From positions 1 through 37,671 of the forward strand of contig NVWS02000102.1 of NCBI GenBank assembly GCA_002746295.2: a stretch of 37,671 bases of DNA, read 5' to 3'. This DNA comes from Zetaproteobacteria bacterium (lineage in GTDB: Bacteria; Pseudomonadota; Zetaproteobacteria; Mariprofundales; Mariprofundaceae). Positions 1-7,531 of the stretch are shown piece by piece; the first letter of the stretch is position 1, and every line of letters starts with the position of its first letter. The position numbers were made by a program, and so were the translations under genes. The notes under the pieces were generated by a model, which worked only from the letters and a program-made list of their open reading frames with translations, searched no databases and was not told where the DNA came from.

Positions 1-1
1 A

Positions 2-502
2 AGATCGCAGCGAAGATTGTCACGCAAGCAAAAAGGCTCGCTAAACCGAAAGAATCAACGAATCTGTGTAGCGAAGCTGCATGAGAAGGTTGCGAATCAA
101 CGTAAGAATTTCCTGCACAAAGAAAGCAAGCGGATAGTGAACGAAAACCAAGTGATTTATCTTGAAACGCTTAACGTGAAGGGCATGATGAAAAACCGAC
201 ATCTCTCAAAAGCCATATCCGATTGTGGCTGGAGTGAGTTTGTCAGACAGTTGAAATACAAGGCTCACTGGCATGGTTCAATCATTGTTCAAATTGGACA
301 ATGGGAACCAAGCAGCAAGCTTTGCTCTACGATTGGATGTGATTACAAGCATGACGCATTGAAACTCTCTGATAGAGAATGGACATGCCCACAATGTAAA
401 AATATCCATGATAGGGACATTAATGCTGCAAAGAATATTGAACAAATAGGGTTGGAAGCACCCGAATTCACGCCTGTGAAGAAGACGACCTCGGTATTTT
501 AA
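2..502 (+). CDS. tnpB: TnpB RNA-guided nuclease of IS200/IS605 element (5' end outside window)
   Basis: This is the C-terminal part of TnpB, the RNA-guided RuvC-like nuclease carried by IS605-type transposons. The frame is open to the window edge, so the N-terminal half is missing from view, not necessarily from the genome. Visible family features are the RuvC glutamate motif (LETLNVKGMMKN), a zinc-ribbon region (CSTIGC...CPQC) and the final RuvC aspartate motif (HDRDINAAKNI). The first zinc pair is spaced CX4C instead of the usual CX2C. The protein ends in a normal C-terminal tail (TPVKKTTSVF) and its stop codon sits inside the right-end hairpin. Catalytic residues in the visible part look intact. 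Whether the protein is full length and active cannot be judged here. Confidence 0.88.
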   Translation, partial: RSQRRLSRKQKGSLNRKNQRICVAKLHEKVANQRKNFLHKESKRIVNENQVIYLETLNVKGMMKNRHLSKAISDCGWSEFVRQLKYKAHWHGSIIVQIGQWEPSSKLCSTIGCDYKHDALKLSDREWTCPQCKNIHDRDINAAKNIEQIGLEAPEFTPVKKTTSVF

Positions 503-509
503 TGCCGAG
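490..509 (+). repeat. Right-end hairpin of the IS element
   Basis: An 8-bp inverted repeat with one G-T wobble (CTCGGTAT / ATGCCGAG) encloses a TTTA loop. It lies 14 bases before TCAA and overlaps the tnpB stop codon. Subterminal hairpins like this are what TnpA recognises at IS200/IS605 ends, and this region is also where the TnpB guide RNA scaffold normally ends. Confidence 0.7.
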
Positions 510-526
510 AGAACTTCACGTTTCAA

Positions 527-598
527 GAAGCCAATGCAGAGGCATTTGAAAATTTTACCCAACGTGTGTTCAAGCATGATACCGCAAGGCTTGATTGA
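527..598 (+). pseudogene. 3' stump of an interrupted gene upstream of cobS
   Basis: Directly after the inferred transposon end, one frame reads 23 plausible codons (EANAEAFENFTQRVFKHD, then TARLD) to a TGA at 596-598. It overlaps the start of cobS by 23 bases, the kind of overlap seen between consecutive operon genes here. I read it as the last codons of a gene split by the insertion. I do not recognise the family. Its position next to cobS makes a cobalamin-pathway gene a reasonable guess, no more. A short chance frame cannot be excluded. Confidence 0.4.
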
Positions 599-1280
599 GG
601 CGATGCGTTGGATGACGATTATCCCCATGCCGCAACAAAAAGAACAAGTGGATATGGCAAAAATATTGCCTTGGCTGCCTGTTACAGGTTTAGCGGTTGG
701 ACTATCTGTTAGCGGTGCGGCATGGCTGGGTATGCAATACGATGTGTGGTTGGGTGCATGGCTGGCTGTGTTGGTGTGGCTTGGTATCACAGGTTTTTTG
801 CATGCCGATGGTTTGGCAGATTTATCGGATGCTTTGGGTGCATCGCATGGTGATTCCACGGGTTTCCTTGAAGTATTGAAAGACCCTCATATTGGCAGTT
901 TTGGTGTCATGAGTTTGATTCTTTTGGTGACAGCGAAATTGATCCTATTGAAAATATTATTGAGTCATGGCTTGTTGTGGAGTTTGATGTTGATACCTGT
1001 CTGGGCGCGTGTCGGCGTGTTCTTTTGGCTACAACTGCCAGCTTTAACCCAAGGCTTTGCGGCTGCCATTCAAGATATTTCAAGCAGGTCAAACGCCATC
1101 CTTTGGTGTATTGTTTTGATGCTTTTATCGTTTTTCTTTCCTGCCAACCTTTGGCTTGCGCCGCTTGTTTTATGGCTGTGGCATCTTTTTCTTCAGCATC
1201 ATATCCGAGGCATGAATGGTGACTGTTTGGGTGCTGGTATTGAAGTGTGTGAGGTCGTCTTACTGTTGCTTTTACTGTGA
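576..1280 (+). CDS. cobS: Adenosylcobinamide-GDP ribazoletransferase (cobalamin synthase)
   Basis: CobS is a polytopic inner-membrane enzyme that joins adenosylcobinamide-GDP to alpha-ribazole (or its phosphate), a final step of cobalamin assembly. With the ATG at 576 the protein has 234 residues, near the usual 240-260. Family motifs are the acidic HADGLADLSDA (about 76-86), KDPHIGSFG (about 102-110) and MNGDCLGA near the C-terminus, separated by long hydrophobic segments. I chose ATG 576 because it puts the conserved LxxAMRWMTIIPMP start at the right distance; an ATG at 534 would add residues unlike the family, and a GTG at 564 is also in frame. No good ribosome site precedes 576. It probably relied on coupling to the upstream gene now broken by the IS, so its expression may be altered. 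No other cobalamin gene is visible. Confidence 0.92.
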   Translation: MIPQGLIEAMRWMTIIPMPQQKEQVDMAKILPWLPVTGLAVGLSVSGAAWLGMQYDVWLGAWLAVLVWLGITGFLHADGLADLSDALGASHGDSTGFLEVLKDPHIGSFGVMSLILLVTAKLILLKILLSHGLLWSLMLIPVWARVGVFFWLQLPALTQGFAAAIQDISSRSNAILWCIVLMLLSFFFPANLWLAPLVLWLWHLFLQHHIRGMNGDCLGAGIEVCEVVLLLLLL

Positions 1281-1297
1281 TGATGTTGGCTTGAGTA

Positions 1298-1303
1298 TAT
1301 AAT
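1298..1303 (+). promoter_or_regulatory. Possible sigma-70 -10 box before fliQ
   Basis: A perfect TATAAT lies in the 62-base gap between cobS and fliQ and would give a leader of about 33 bases. No convincing -35 hexamer is seen at 16-18 bases upstream, so this is only a candidate. Confidence 0.3.
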
Positions 1304-1313
1304 CGTTTCCATA

Positions 1314-1330
1314 CTGGTACATATATTGCT
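1314..1330 (+). promoter_or_regulatory. Sigma-54-like -24/-12 element before fliQ
   Basis: The 17-base element CTGGTACATATATTGCT matches the sigma-54 consensus (YTGGCACGrNNNTTGCW) at most positions, with GG and GC correctly spaced. Early flagellar operons are sigma-54 dependent in Vibrio and Pseudomonas, so this fits biologically. The predicted start (about 1341) falls only 2 bases before the fliQ ATG, so the transcript would be almost leaderless. That is a reason for caution. Confidence 0.45.
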
Positions 1331-1342
1331 TTTAAGCTTGTT

Positions 1343-1612
1343 ATGAATCCTGATATGGTTGTTCACTATGGTGTAGATGCGCTGAAAATGGTACTGATGT
1401 TATCCATGCCGATGCTTTTGGTAGCATTGGTGGTGGGGGTACTGATTTCTTTGTTTCAAGCCGTCACACAAATTCAAGAAATGACATTAACTTTTGTGCC
1501 TAAAATTATTGCAGTGTTTTTGATTCTTGTACTGGCAGCAGGCTGGATGATTGAAAAAATGGTGGCTTATACGCAGCATATTTTCAACAGTATTCCAGGT
1601 TTATTGAATTAA
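1343..1612 (+). CDS. fliQ: Flagellar export gate protein FliQ
   Basis: FliQ is a small membrane subunit of the flagellar type III export gate (FliPQR complex) at the base of the flagellum. The 89-residue length is typical. Two transmembrane helices (about 14-38 and 52-75) flank the conserved cytoplasmic stretch SLFQAVTQIQEMTLTFVPK, and the start MNPDMV matches the family MTPEMV-type beginning, which supports ATG 1343 despite a weak ribosome site. It begins an operon with fliR, flhB and flhA. FliP, normally encoded immediately upstream, is not there; cobS occupies that position instead. Confidence 0.95.
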   Translation: MNPDMVVHYGVDALKMVLMLSMPMLLVALVVGVLISLFQAVTQIQEMTLTFVPKIIAVFLILVLAAGWMIEKMVAYTQHIFNSIPGLLN

Positions 1613-1621
1613 GGTTCTTTG

Positions 1622-2404
1622 ATGTTATTCCCTATGCCTTCTGATCAGGATGTAATGGTTGCAATACTCATCTTTCTGCGCGTGAGTGCTTTAATGATTT
1701 TGATTCCAGTTTTGGGACATAAACTGGTGCCACAGCCTGTGAAAATGGGTTTAATCTTGATGATTACCTTTCTCTTATATCCCATTGTTTCACAAAATGT
1801 TGTCCCCATTAAGCCCGAACCCCTCACGTTTGTGTTGTTGGCGGTGCAAGAAATGCTGTTTGCGGGTGTATTGGCATTGGTTGCCAATCTTATTTTTGCC
1901 ACGGTTCAATTTGCGGGTCAGGTGATGAGCTTTCAAATGGGTATGGCGATTGCCAATGTATTCGATCCTGCAACATCGGCGCAAGGCGCGATTATTGCAC
2001 AGTTTGTGAGTGTTCTTGCGATGTTACTCTGGTTGGACTCTGGTGCGCATCATGCCTTTTTATTGGCACTTGCTGATTCTTTTCGAGTTTTACCCATTGG
2101 ACAGCCTTGGTCGTTTCAAGGTTGGGGTTTGTTGAATGATGCCGCTGCTCAGATGTTTGAGCTGGGTGTGCGATTGATGGCACCTGTTTTGTTGTTGCTG
2201 TTTTTTGTCAATGTTGCCTTGGGTTTAGCCGCGCGTGCAGTGCCTCAAATTCAAGTGTTTTTTGTCAGTTTCCCCATTACTTTGAGTGTGGGACTGATCA
2301 CCTTATCACTGTCGCTTCCCGCCGTCATTTCTTTGACGAATGATGCCTTTGCATCGTTGGGGCAGCAGTTGCCCAGTATGATGCGAGCCTTATCGGGTGG
2401 CTGA
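1622..2404 (+). CDS. fliR: Flagellar export gate protein FliR
   Basis: FliR is the single-copy integral membrane subunit of the FliPQR export gate. The 260-residue protein is a series of hydrophobic helices with the expected order, including the conserved QMGMAIANVFDPATSAQ region that in the family forms part of the gate. I start at ATG 1622, with AAGG seven bases upstream; the in-frame TTG at 1619 adds only one residue. The gap to fliQ is 9 bases, and the 3' end overlaps flhB by 8 bases, so FliR and FlhB are probably translationally coupled. These two are fused into one protein in some clostridia. Confidence 0.94.
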   Translation: MLFPMPSDQDVMVAILIFLRVSALMILIPVLGHKLVPQPVKMGLILMITFLLYPIVSQNVVPIKPEPLTFVLLAVQEMLFAGVLALVANLIFATVQFAGQVMSFQMGMAIANVFDPATSAQGAIIAQFVSVLAMLLWLDSGAHHAFLLALADSFRVLPIGQPWSFQGWGLLNDAAAQMFELGVRLMAPVLLLLFFVNVALGLAARAVPQIQVFFVSFPITLSVGLITLSLSLPAVISLTNDAFASLGQQLPSMMRALSGG

Positions 2405-3464
2405 CGACCAAGATAAAAGTCAACAGACCGAGGACGCATCCCAAAAACGGATTGATGATGCGCGAAAGAAAGGTCAAGTACCGACCAGTAAAGAGCCTGC
2501 AACGGCGATTTCATTTTTGCTGATTTCGTCACTTGCCATGACAGGTTTGGGGGCTTGGCTCGCATCTCACATGATGAATATGATGGTGCTTTATTTATCG
2601 GGAACAGTTCAGTTGGATACAACACCTAAGGGGATGCAAACACTTTTGGCTTCCGTTCTTTGGGATGCCATGCTGATGATATTGCCCGTGGCGATCCCTG
2701 TCATGTTGTTGGGTATGTTGGTGGCATTCTTGGTGGCAGGGCCTGTGTTTACCTTTGAAACGATGAAGCCAAAAATGGAAAAAGTAAGCCCGATGAAAGG
2801 TTTTAAACGCCTATTTTCAACCAAATCATTGGCGGAATTTGTAAAGTCGATTCTTAAATTGGTGATTATTTCATCGGTGTGCTGGGTCGTTTTAAATAAT
2901 ATGCTAGAAATTACCATGATGTCATCACGCAAGGGGGTGGATGATATTGCTGCATTGCTGGTCAGTGGAAGCTTGAAAATTGCAGGGGTTGTGGCGGCAT
3001 TGTTTTTTGTCATTGCGCTTGCAGATGTGCTTTATCAACGCTGGGAGCATACCAAGTCCTTGAAAATGTCGATGAAAGAAGTGCGGGATGAACACAAAGA
3101 AAGTGAAGGTGACCCACAGCTCAAAGGAAAAATTCGTCAAATCCAAATGGAACAAGCGCGCAACCGTATGATGCAGGATGTGCCACAAGCCGATGTTGTC
3201 ATTACCAATCCAACGCATCTTGCCATTGCTTTGAAGTATAATGAGCTGAACCCAAGTGCTGCGCCGAAAGTAGTGGCGATGGGTAAAGATAAAATTGCCG
3301 AACAAATTCGTCGGCTTGCCCGTGAAAGTGATGTGCCAATTTGTGAAAATAAACCTTTGGCACGTTCCTTGTTCAAGGCTGTGAAAGTGGGTGATGAAAT
3401 TCCTGAAGAAATGTTCGAAGCTGTGGCTATCATTTTGGCAGAGGTCTATCGCGCACGAACGTAG
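2397..3464 (+). CDS. flhB: Flagellar export switch protein FlhB
   Basis: FlhB sets substrate specificity of the flagellar export apparatus, switching from rod/hook to filament proteins after autocleavage. The 355-residue protein has an N-terminal cytoplasmic tail with the typical EDASQKRIDDARKKGQVPTSKE start, four transmembrane segments, and a soluble C-terminal domain carrying the autocleavage motif N271-P-T-H274, followed by the family's ALKY segment. The start is a GTG inside the end of fliR (8-base overlap). Its position after fliR and before flhA is the common arrangement. Confidence 0.96.
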   Translation: MADDQDKSQQTEDASQKRIDDARKKGQVPTSKEPATAISFLLISSLAMTGLGAWLASHMMNMMVLYLSGTVQLDTTPKGMQTLLASVLWDAMLMILPVAIPVMLLGMLVAFLVAGPVFTFETMKPKMEKVSPMKGFKRLFSTKSLAEFVKSILKLVIISSVCWVVLNNMLEITMMSSRKGVDDIAALLVSGSLKIAGVVAALFFVIALADVLYQRWEHTKSLKMSMKEVRDEHKESEGDPQLKGKIRQIQMEQARNRMMQDVPQADVVITNPTHLAIALKYNELNPSAAPKVVAMGKDKIAEQIRRLARESDVPICENKPLARSLFKAVKVGDEIPEEMFEAVAIILAEVYRART

Positions 3465-3535
3465 TCAACATCTTTTGAACTGGGCTGGCGTATTGCTATC
3501 GCATGCTTCATCAATACAGGGGGGATAAAGCAACC

Positions 3536-5626
3536 ATGCAACAAGCCGTAGTTTTAACTCTTAAACGTATTGGTCGTCACACGGATGTGATGCTGGCGGT
3601 TGGTGTATTGGGCATTCTGCTTATTATGATGGTGCCCTTGCCTTTATGGTTGATGGATATTCTATTGGCACTCAATATTGCCATTGGTTTGATGATTTTA
3701 CTGACCTCTATTTATGTGTTGCGTCCGATGGATTTTTCTATTTTTCCTGCCCTTTTATTGTTAACCACCTTATTTCGTTTATCATTGAATGTGGCAACAA
3801 CGCGCTTGATTTTATTGCATGGTCAAGAAGGACCAGGTGCAGCAGGGCGTGTGATTGAGGGTTTTGGATCGTTTGTTGTGGGTGGTAATACTGTTGTGGG
3901 TGTCATCATCTTTATTATTTTGGTGTTGATTAACTTTATCGTGATTACCAAAGGCTCGACGCGTATTGCAGAAGTGGCAGCACGTTTTACTTTGGATGCA
4001 ATGCCCGGCAAACAAATGGCGATTGATGCCGATTTGAATGCAGGCATGATTGATGAAGCTCAAGCACGGGAGCGTCGAAAAACTGTTGCCAGTGAGGCTG
4101 AATTTTTTGGTTCGATGGATGGTGCTTCAAAATTTGTGCGTGGTGATGCGGTGGCAGGTCTCATTATTACGGCAATTAACCTGATTGCAGGTTTAATTAT
4201 TGGTACAGCTCAACAGGGCATGGCCATTGGTGATGCCATGAGTGTGTACAGTTTGTTGACGGTTGGGGATGGTTTGGTATCTCAAATTCCAGCTCTGGTG
4301 ATTTCAACCGCCGCAGGCATTGTGATTACACGTGCCAGCGGTAACGATCAGTTGGCCACAGAAATTACCACGCAGTTTACGGCGCATCCCAAAGTCCATT
4401 TTATTGCTGCTGGCGCACTGTTGTTGATTAGCTTGGTTCCTGGCTTGCCTTTTATTCCCTTTTTATTGCTGGGGCTTGGTTTTGGCATGGGTGGTTGGTT
4501 TTTATGGACAGATGAACAAGAACAAGCCGCGAAACCCAGTGGGGAAGATGTTGCCCCTGTTGCAGCTGAAAAACCTGCCGAGGCATCGTTGTCTGAATTG
4601 TTGGTGGTGGATCCGCTTCGTTTGGAAGTGGGGTATGGCTTGATTGATTTGATTGAAGGCGGACATGATGGGGGCTTGTTGCAACGCTTGCAGACTTTAC
4701 GCCGCCAAATGACCCAAGATATTGGCTTTATCTTACCACCTGTGCATATCAAAGATAACTTGCAGTTGGGTGTGGGTGACTATCGGGTGTTGGTGCGTGG
4801 TGCAGAAGTGGGGCGCAGTGAAATTCGGCCGCGTCAATTGTTGGCTCTAGAAGGGCAAGTGACAGGCCCACGTATGGAAGGCATTGAAACAAAAGAGCCT
4901 GCATTTGGTTTGCCTGCACTTTGGATTGCTCAGGATAAACGCCAACAAGCGGAATTATCGGGTTATACAGTGGTGGAACCTTCGACTGTTATTGTCACAC
5001 ATTTGACAGAAATTTTGCGTAAGCATTCTTCTGATATGCTGGATCGTGCGCAGGTTAAAGAACTGGTGGATGGCTTGTCCGAGCGATATCCGAAAGTGAT
5101 TGATGATATTATCCCAACACAGGTGTCTCTGGGTATGTTGCAGCATGTGCTGCGCGCATTGTTGAGTGAGTGGGTGCCGATTCGTGATTTATTGCTGATT
5201 ATTGAGACCATGGCAGATGGTATAGGTGAGCAGCGTGATGTATCGTTGTTGGTGGAAATGGTGCGTTTCCGTTTGGGTCGAACCATTGTGCAACGCTATC
5301 AAGATGGTCAAGGCGAGCTGCCAGTGTTTACACTGGATGGTGAATTGGAACAAATGATGATGGAGCGTGTCATGCAGCCTGGTGGTGCGTCCATGCTGCC
5401 GCTTGAAATCCAGTATTGGCAACGCTTTGTTATGCGGTTTAATGAGATAGCAGCGCAACAGAATGTGGATGTTCCTGTGTTGTTGACGACACCACAATTG
5501 CGTTCACTGCTTTCCCAATCCTTGAGTAAGGTGATGGGGCGTGTGGCTGTGATTTCGGTGAGTGAGGTGCCTTCTGATATGGGAGTGAAGACATTGGCAA
5601 GTTTGAGTTTGCGTGATGCAGGTTAG
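3536..5626 (+). CDS. flhA: Flagellar export gate platform protein FlhA
   Basis: FlhA is the large export-gate subunit: an N-terminal proton-conducting membrane domain and a cytoplasmic domain that forms the nonameric ring receiving chaperone-substrate complexes. The protein has 696 residues, near the usual 690-700. The FHIPEP-family signature is clear (LFRLSLNVATTRLILLHG), followed by multiple transmembrane helices to about residue 330, an acidic/alanine-rich linker, then the soluble domain from about 355. I prefer ATG 3536, with a strong AGGGGGGA 11 bases upstream, over an in-frame ATG at 3503. The 71-base gap after flhB shows no firm promoter. The end overlaps flhF by 11 bases. Confidence 0.95.
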   Translation: MQQAVVLTLKRIGRHTDVMLAVGVLGILLIMMVPLPLWLMDILLALNIAIGLMILLTSIYVLRPMDFSIFPALLLLTTLFRLSLNVATTRLILLHGQEGPGAAGRVIEGFGSFVVGGNTVVGVIIFIILVLINFIVITKGSTRIAEVAARFTLDAMPGKQMAIDADLNAGMIDEAQARERRKTVASEAEFFGSMDGASKFVRGDAVAGLIITAINLIAGLIIGTAQQGMAIGDAMSVYSLLTVGDGLVSQIPALVISTAAGIVITRASGNDQLATEITTQFTAHPKVHFIAAGALLLISLVPGLPFIPFLLLGLGFGMGGWFLWTDEQEQAAKPSGEDVAPVAAEKPAEASLSELLVVDPLRLEVGYGLIDLIEGGHDGGLLQRLQTLRRQMTQDIGFILPPVHIKDNLQLGVGDYRVLVRGAEVGRSEIRPRQLLALEGQVTGPRMEGIETKEPAFGLPALWIAQDKRQQAELSGYTVVEPSTVIVTHLTEILRKHSSDMLDRAQVKELVDGLSERYPKVIDDIIPTQVSLGMLQHVLRALLSEWVPIRDLLLIIETMADGIGEQRDVSLLVEMVRFRLGRTIVQRYQDGQGELPVFTLDGELEQMMMERVMQPGGASMLPLEIQYWQRFVMRFNEIAAQQNVDVPVLLTTPQLRSLLSQSLSKVMGRVAVISVSEVPSDMGVKTLASLSLRDAG

Positions 5627-6689
5627 AGTTTTTACAGCCCCCCGCCTGCATGAGGCATTGGCTCTGATTCGCAAGGAATTGGGACCTGATGCTGTGGTTT
5701 TGGATCATATGGAAGGTATTGATAGCCAAGGCAACAAGCTGTGGCATGTGCATGCAGCCTTGGATACGAACCCATCACCTCAAACCAATCTAAATTCAAA
5801 ACAGGTCGAATCGAATCAGCAAAGACCTGAAAATGTGATGGATGTACGTAAGGTTGAAGCGTCTATGCAACGTTTGGAGCGTATTGTTGAAGGTTTGGGG
5901 CGCAAAGAAACGGACAGCTTACGCAAGACAATGAATGATAAACCCACGCAGGAAGCGTTTGATCATTTGGTAAAGCTTGGTGTTGCACCTGCCTATGCAT
6001 TTGATTTGGCGAATACTTACGCGAACCACCTTCCCATTGGTGTTTCTTCGTTGCGCTGGGCAACGCGAATTACACCAAGAAAAACACCGGCTGTTGTGTT
6101 GCTGGCAGGGCCTTCGGGTGGTGGAAAAACGTTGTTGGCAGCCAAATTGGCAACCCATTACAGTATGCGTGGTGTACGTGTGGGTTTGATGACAACCGAT
6201 ACAGCTCGCATGGGGGGAAGTGATGCTCTGCGATCTTATGCTGGCGTACTGGGAGCACCTTTTGCCTTGTTGCGTAGTAAAGGTGATGTGCCTGAGGCTT
6301 TGGCGAGTATGTCAACGGCACAGCTCATGCTTATTGATACCGAAGGCTGGAATGCCCAACGGGTATCAGCATGTCGTAAACAATTTGATCTTTGGGATCA
6401 ACTGCCATGCACACATCGCATTCTAGTCATGCCTGCGAATATGGATGAAAATGATGGTATGGCTTTGTTGGCAGAATCGGATGCTATTCAAATGACAGAA
6501 CTCGCATTTACCAAACTGGATGAAACAGCACGCCCAGGCAAAATTATCAATTGGGCGATGGTTTCTAAATTGGGGCTTTCGTATGGTGGTTTTGGTTCGG
6601 ATGTTCCGGGTCAAATGGGGTGGTTGACTCCCCAATCACTGACAGCATTGCTGGAAAGTCAAAGTCAGCGCATTAAGGAGGCATCATGA
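5616..6689 (+). CDS. flhF: Flagellar SRP-type GTPase FlhF
   Basis: FlhF is an SRP-family GTPase that marks the site and number of flagella in many bacteria. The start MQVRVFTAPRLHEAL at ATG 5616 matches the family (a GTG lies at 5613). A short basic/variable N-domain is followed by the NG GTPase core: P-loop GPSGGGKT (165-172), DTAR (195-198), DTEG (241-244) and TKLD (299-302). Two active-site positions are unusual. The glutamine of the family DTxRxxAxEQL motif is alanine (A204), and the DTAG motif reads DTEG. The gene overlaps flhA and shares an ATGA with flhG, so the three are coupled. The family identity is clear; GTP hydrolysis may be slow or differently regulated. Confidence 0.92.
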   Translation: MQVRVFTAPRLHEALALIRKELGPDAVVLDHMEGIDSQGNKLWHVHAALDTNPSPQTNLNSKQVESNQQRPENVMDVRKVEASMQRLERIVEGLGRKETDSLRKTMNDKPTQEAFDHLVKLGVAPAYAFDLANTYANHLPIGVSSLRWATRITPRKTPAVVLLAGPSGGGKTLLAAKLATHYSMRGVRVGLMTTDTARMGGSDALRSYAGVLGAPFALLRSKGDVPEALASMSTAQLMLIDTEGWNAQRVSACRKQFDLWDQLPCTHRILVMPANMDENDGMALLAESDAIQMTELAFTKLDETARPGKIINWAMVSKLGLSYGGFGSDVPGQMGWLTPQSLTALLESQSQRIKEAS

Positions 6690-7531
6690 CGAAGAATGAT
6701 GAAGACAACATATCGCCGCGTGTGATTGCCATCAGTAGTGGTAAAGGTGGTGTGGGGAAAACTTTTTTCTCCATCCATTTGGCTGTCAAAGCTGTGCGGC
6801 AGGGGTTGCGTGTGTTGTTGCTGGATGCTGATTTGGGTATGGCAAATGTGGACGTGATGCTGGGTATTTCAGGGCGTGGATCTGTGAAGCAAGTGTTGGC
6901 AGGACGTTCCAGTTTGTCGGAGGTGTTGATACATGCCAAGCAAGGCTTTGATGTCTTACCTGGCGGTAGTGGTTTTGCGGAGTTATCGGCATTGAGTTCC
7001 AATCAGCAGCAAATTTTGATGGATGAAATGCGTGAGGCTGCCAAAGATTATGATTTGGTATTGATTGATACGGCGGCGGGGATTGGTGATAACGTGTTAT
7101 TTTTCGTGGCATCGGCGGAATCTTCTTTGGTGGTATTAACGCCTGACCCGACATCGCTCACGGATGCCTATGCGTTGATTAAAGTGTTGTCACAACAGCG
7201 AGATGTGCATCGTTTTATGGTGTTGGTGAATCAAGTGGATGCGTTTGAAGGTGAACTTACATTTCGTCGTTTGATGTCGGTGGCCGATCGTTATTTGGAT
7301 GTGCAATTGGATTATGTGGGTTGTATGCCGAGTTCAAAAGACGTGCAAAGAGCAGTGCAGCACCAACAACTTCTGGAGCATGGAGAAGCATACAAGGCTT
7401 TGGATGCAACGCTGAAGACTGTATTGTCACGACCGCGTGATGATTCACGTCAGGGTGGGTTGCAATTTTTTTGGGAGCATAGTCTTGGTCAGAGTTTGAG
7501 CGAGGAGCAAACTGTTGGCGTGCCTGTATGA
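6686..7531 (+). CDS. flhG: MinD-like flagellar number ATPase FlhG (FleN/YlxH)
   Basis: FlhG is a MinD/ParA-type ATPase that works with FlhF to limit flagellar number. The 281-residue protein has the deviant Walker A motif SGKGGVGKT (18-26), the LLLDADLGMANVDVMLG switch region and IDTAAG (Walker B). AAGGAGG lies five bases before the ATG, and the ATG overlaps the flhF stop by 4 bases. Only 11 residues precede the first beta strand, and they lack the DQAxxLR helix with which FlhG normally binds and stimulates FlhF. The extreme C-terminus is where a membrane-targeting helix is expected, but I cannot confirm one. Confidence 0.92.
   Translation: MTKNDEDNISPRVIAISSGKGGVGKTFFSIHLAVKAVRQGLRVLLLDADLGMANVDVMLGISGRGSVKQVLAGRSSLSEVLIHAKQGFDVLPGGSGFAELSALSSNQQQILMDEMREAAKDYDLVLIDTAAGIGDNVLFFVASAESSLVVLTPDPTSLTDAYALIKVLSQQRDVHRFMVLVNQVDAFEGELTFRRLMSVADRYLDVQLDYVGCMPSSKDVQRAVQHQQLLEHGEAYKALDATLKTVLSRPRDDSRQGGLQFFWEHSLGQSLSEEQTVGVPV

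Larger units (their letters stand above)
1..526 (+). mobile_element. IS200/IS605-family element, right part only
   Basis: This is the 3' portion of an IS200/IS605-type insertion sequence; its left end and any TnpA transposase lie outside the window. The visible part is a TnpB reading frame running in from the edge, a palindrome (490-509) overlapping the TnpB stop codon, and a TCAA tetranucleotide (523-526) that I take as the likely right-end cleavage site, because the well-studied family member IS608 ends in TCAA beyond a subterminal hairpin. Elements of this family leave no target duplication, so the exact end is inferred. Beyond 526 the sequence reads as coding DNA of a different gene, which supports a boundary about here. 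Confidence 0.7.

Noticed and set aside
278-859. A 193-residue reading frame on the minus strand opposite tnpB and cobS
   Set aside because: It runs antisense to two well-supported genes, has no family motif and crosses the transposon boundary.
3465-3535. A possible promoter between flhB and flhA (TTGAAC with TATCGC)
   Set aside because: The -10 match is poor and the genes form a continuous flagellar unit; a larger gap alone is not evidence.
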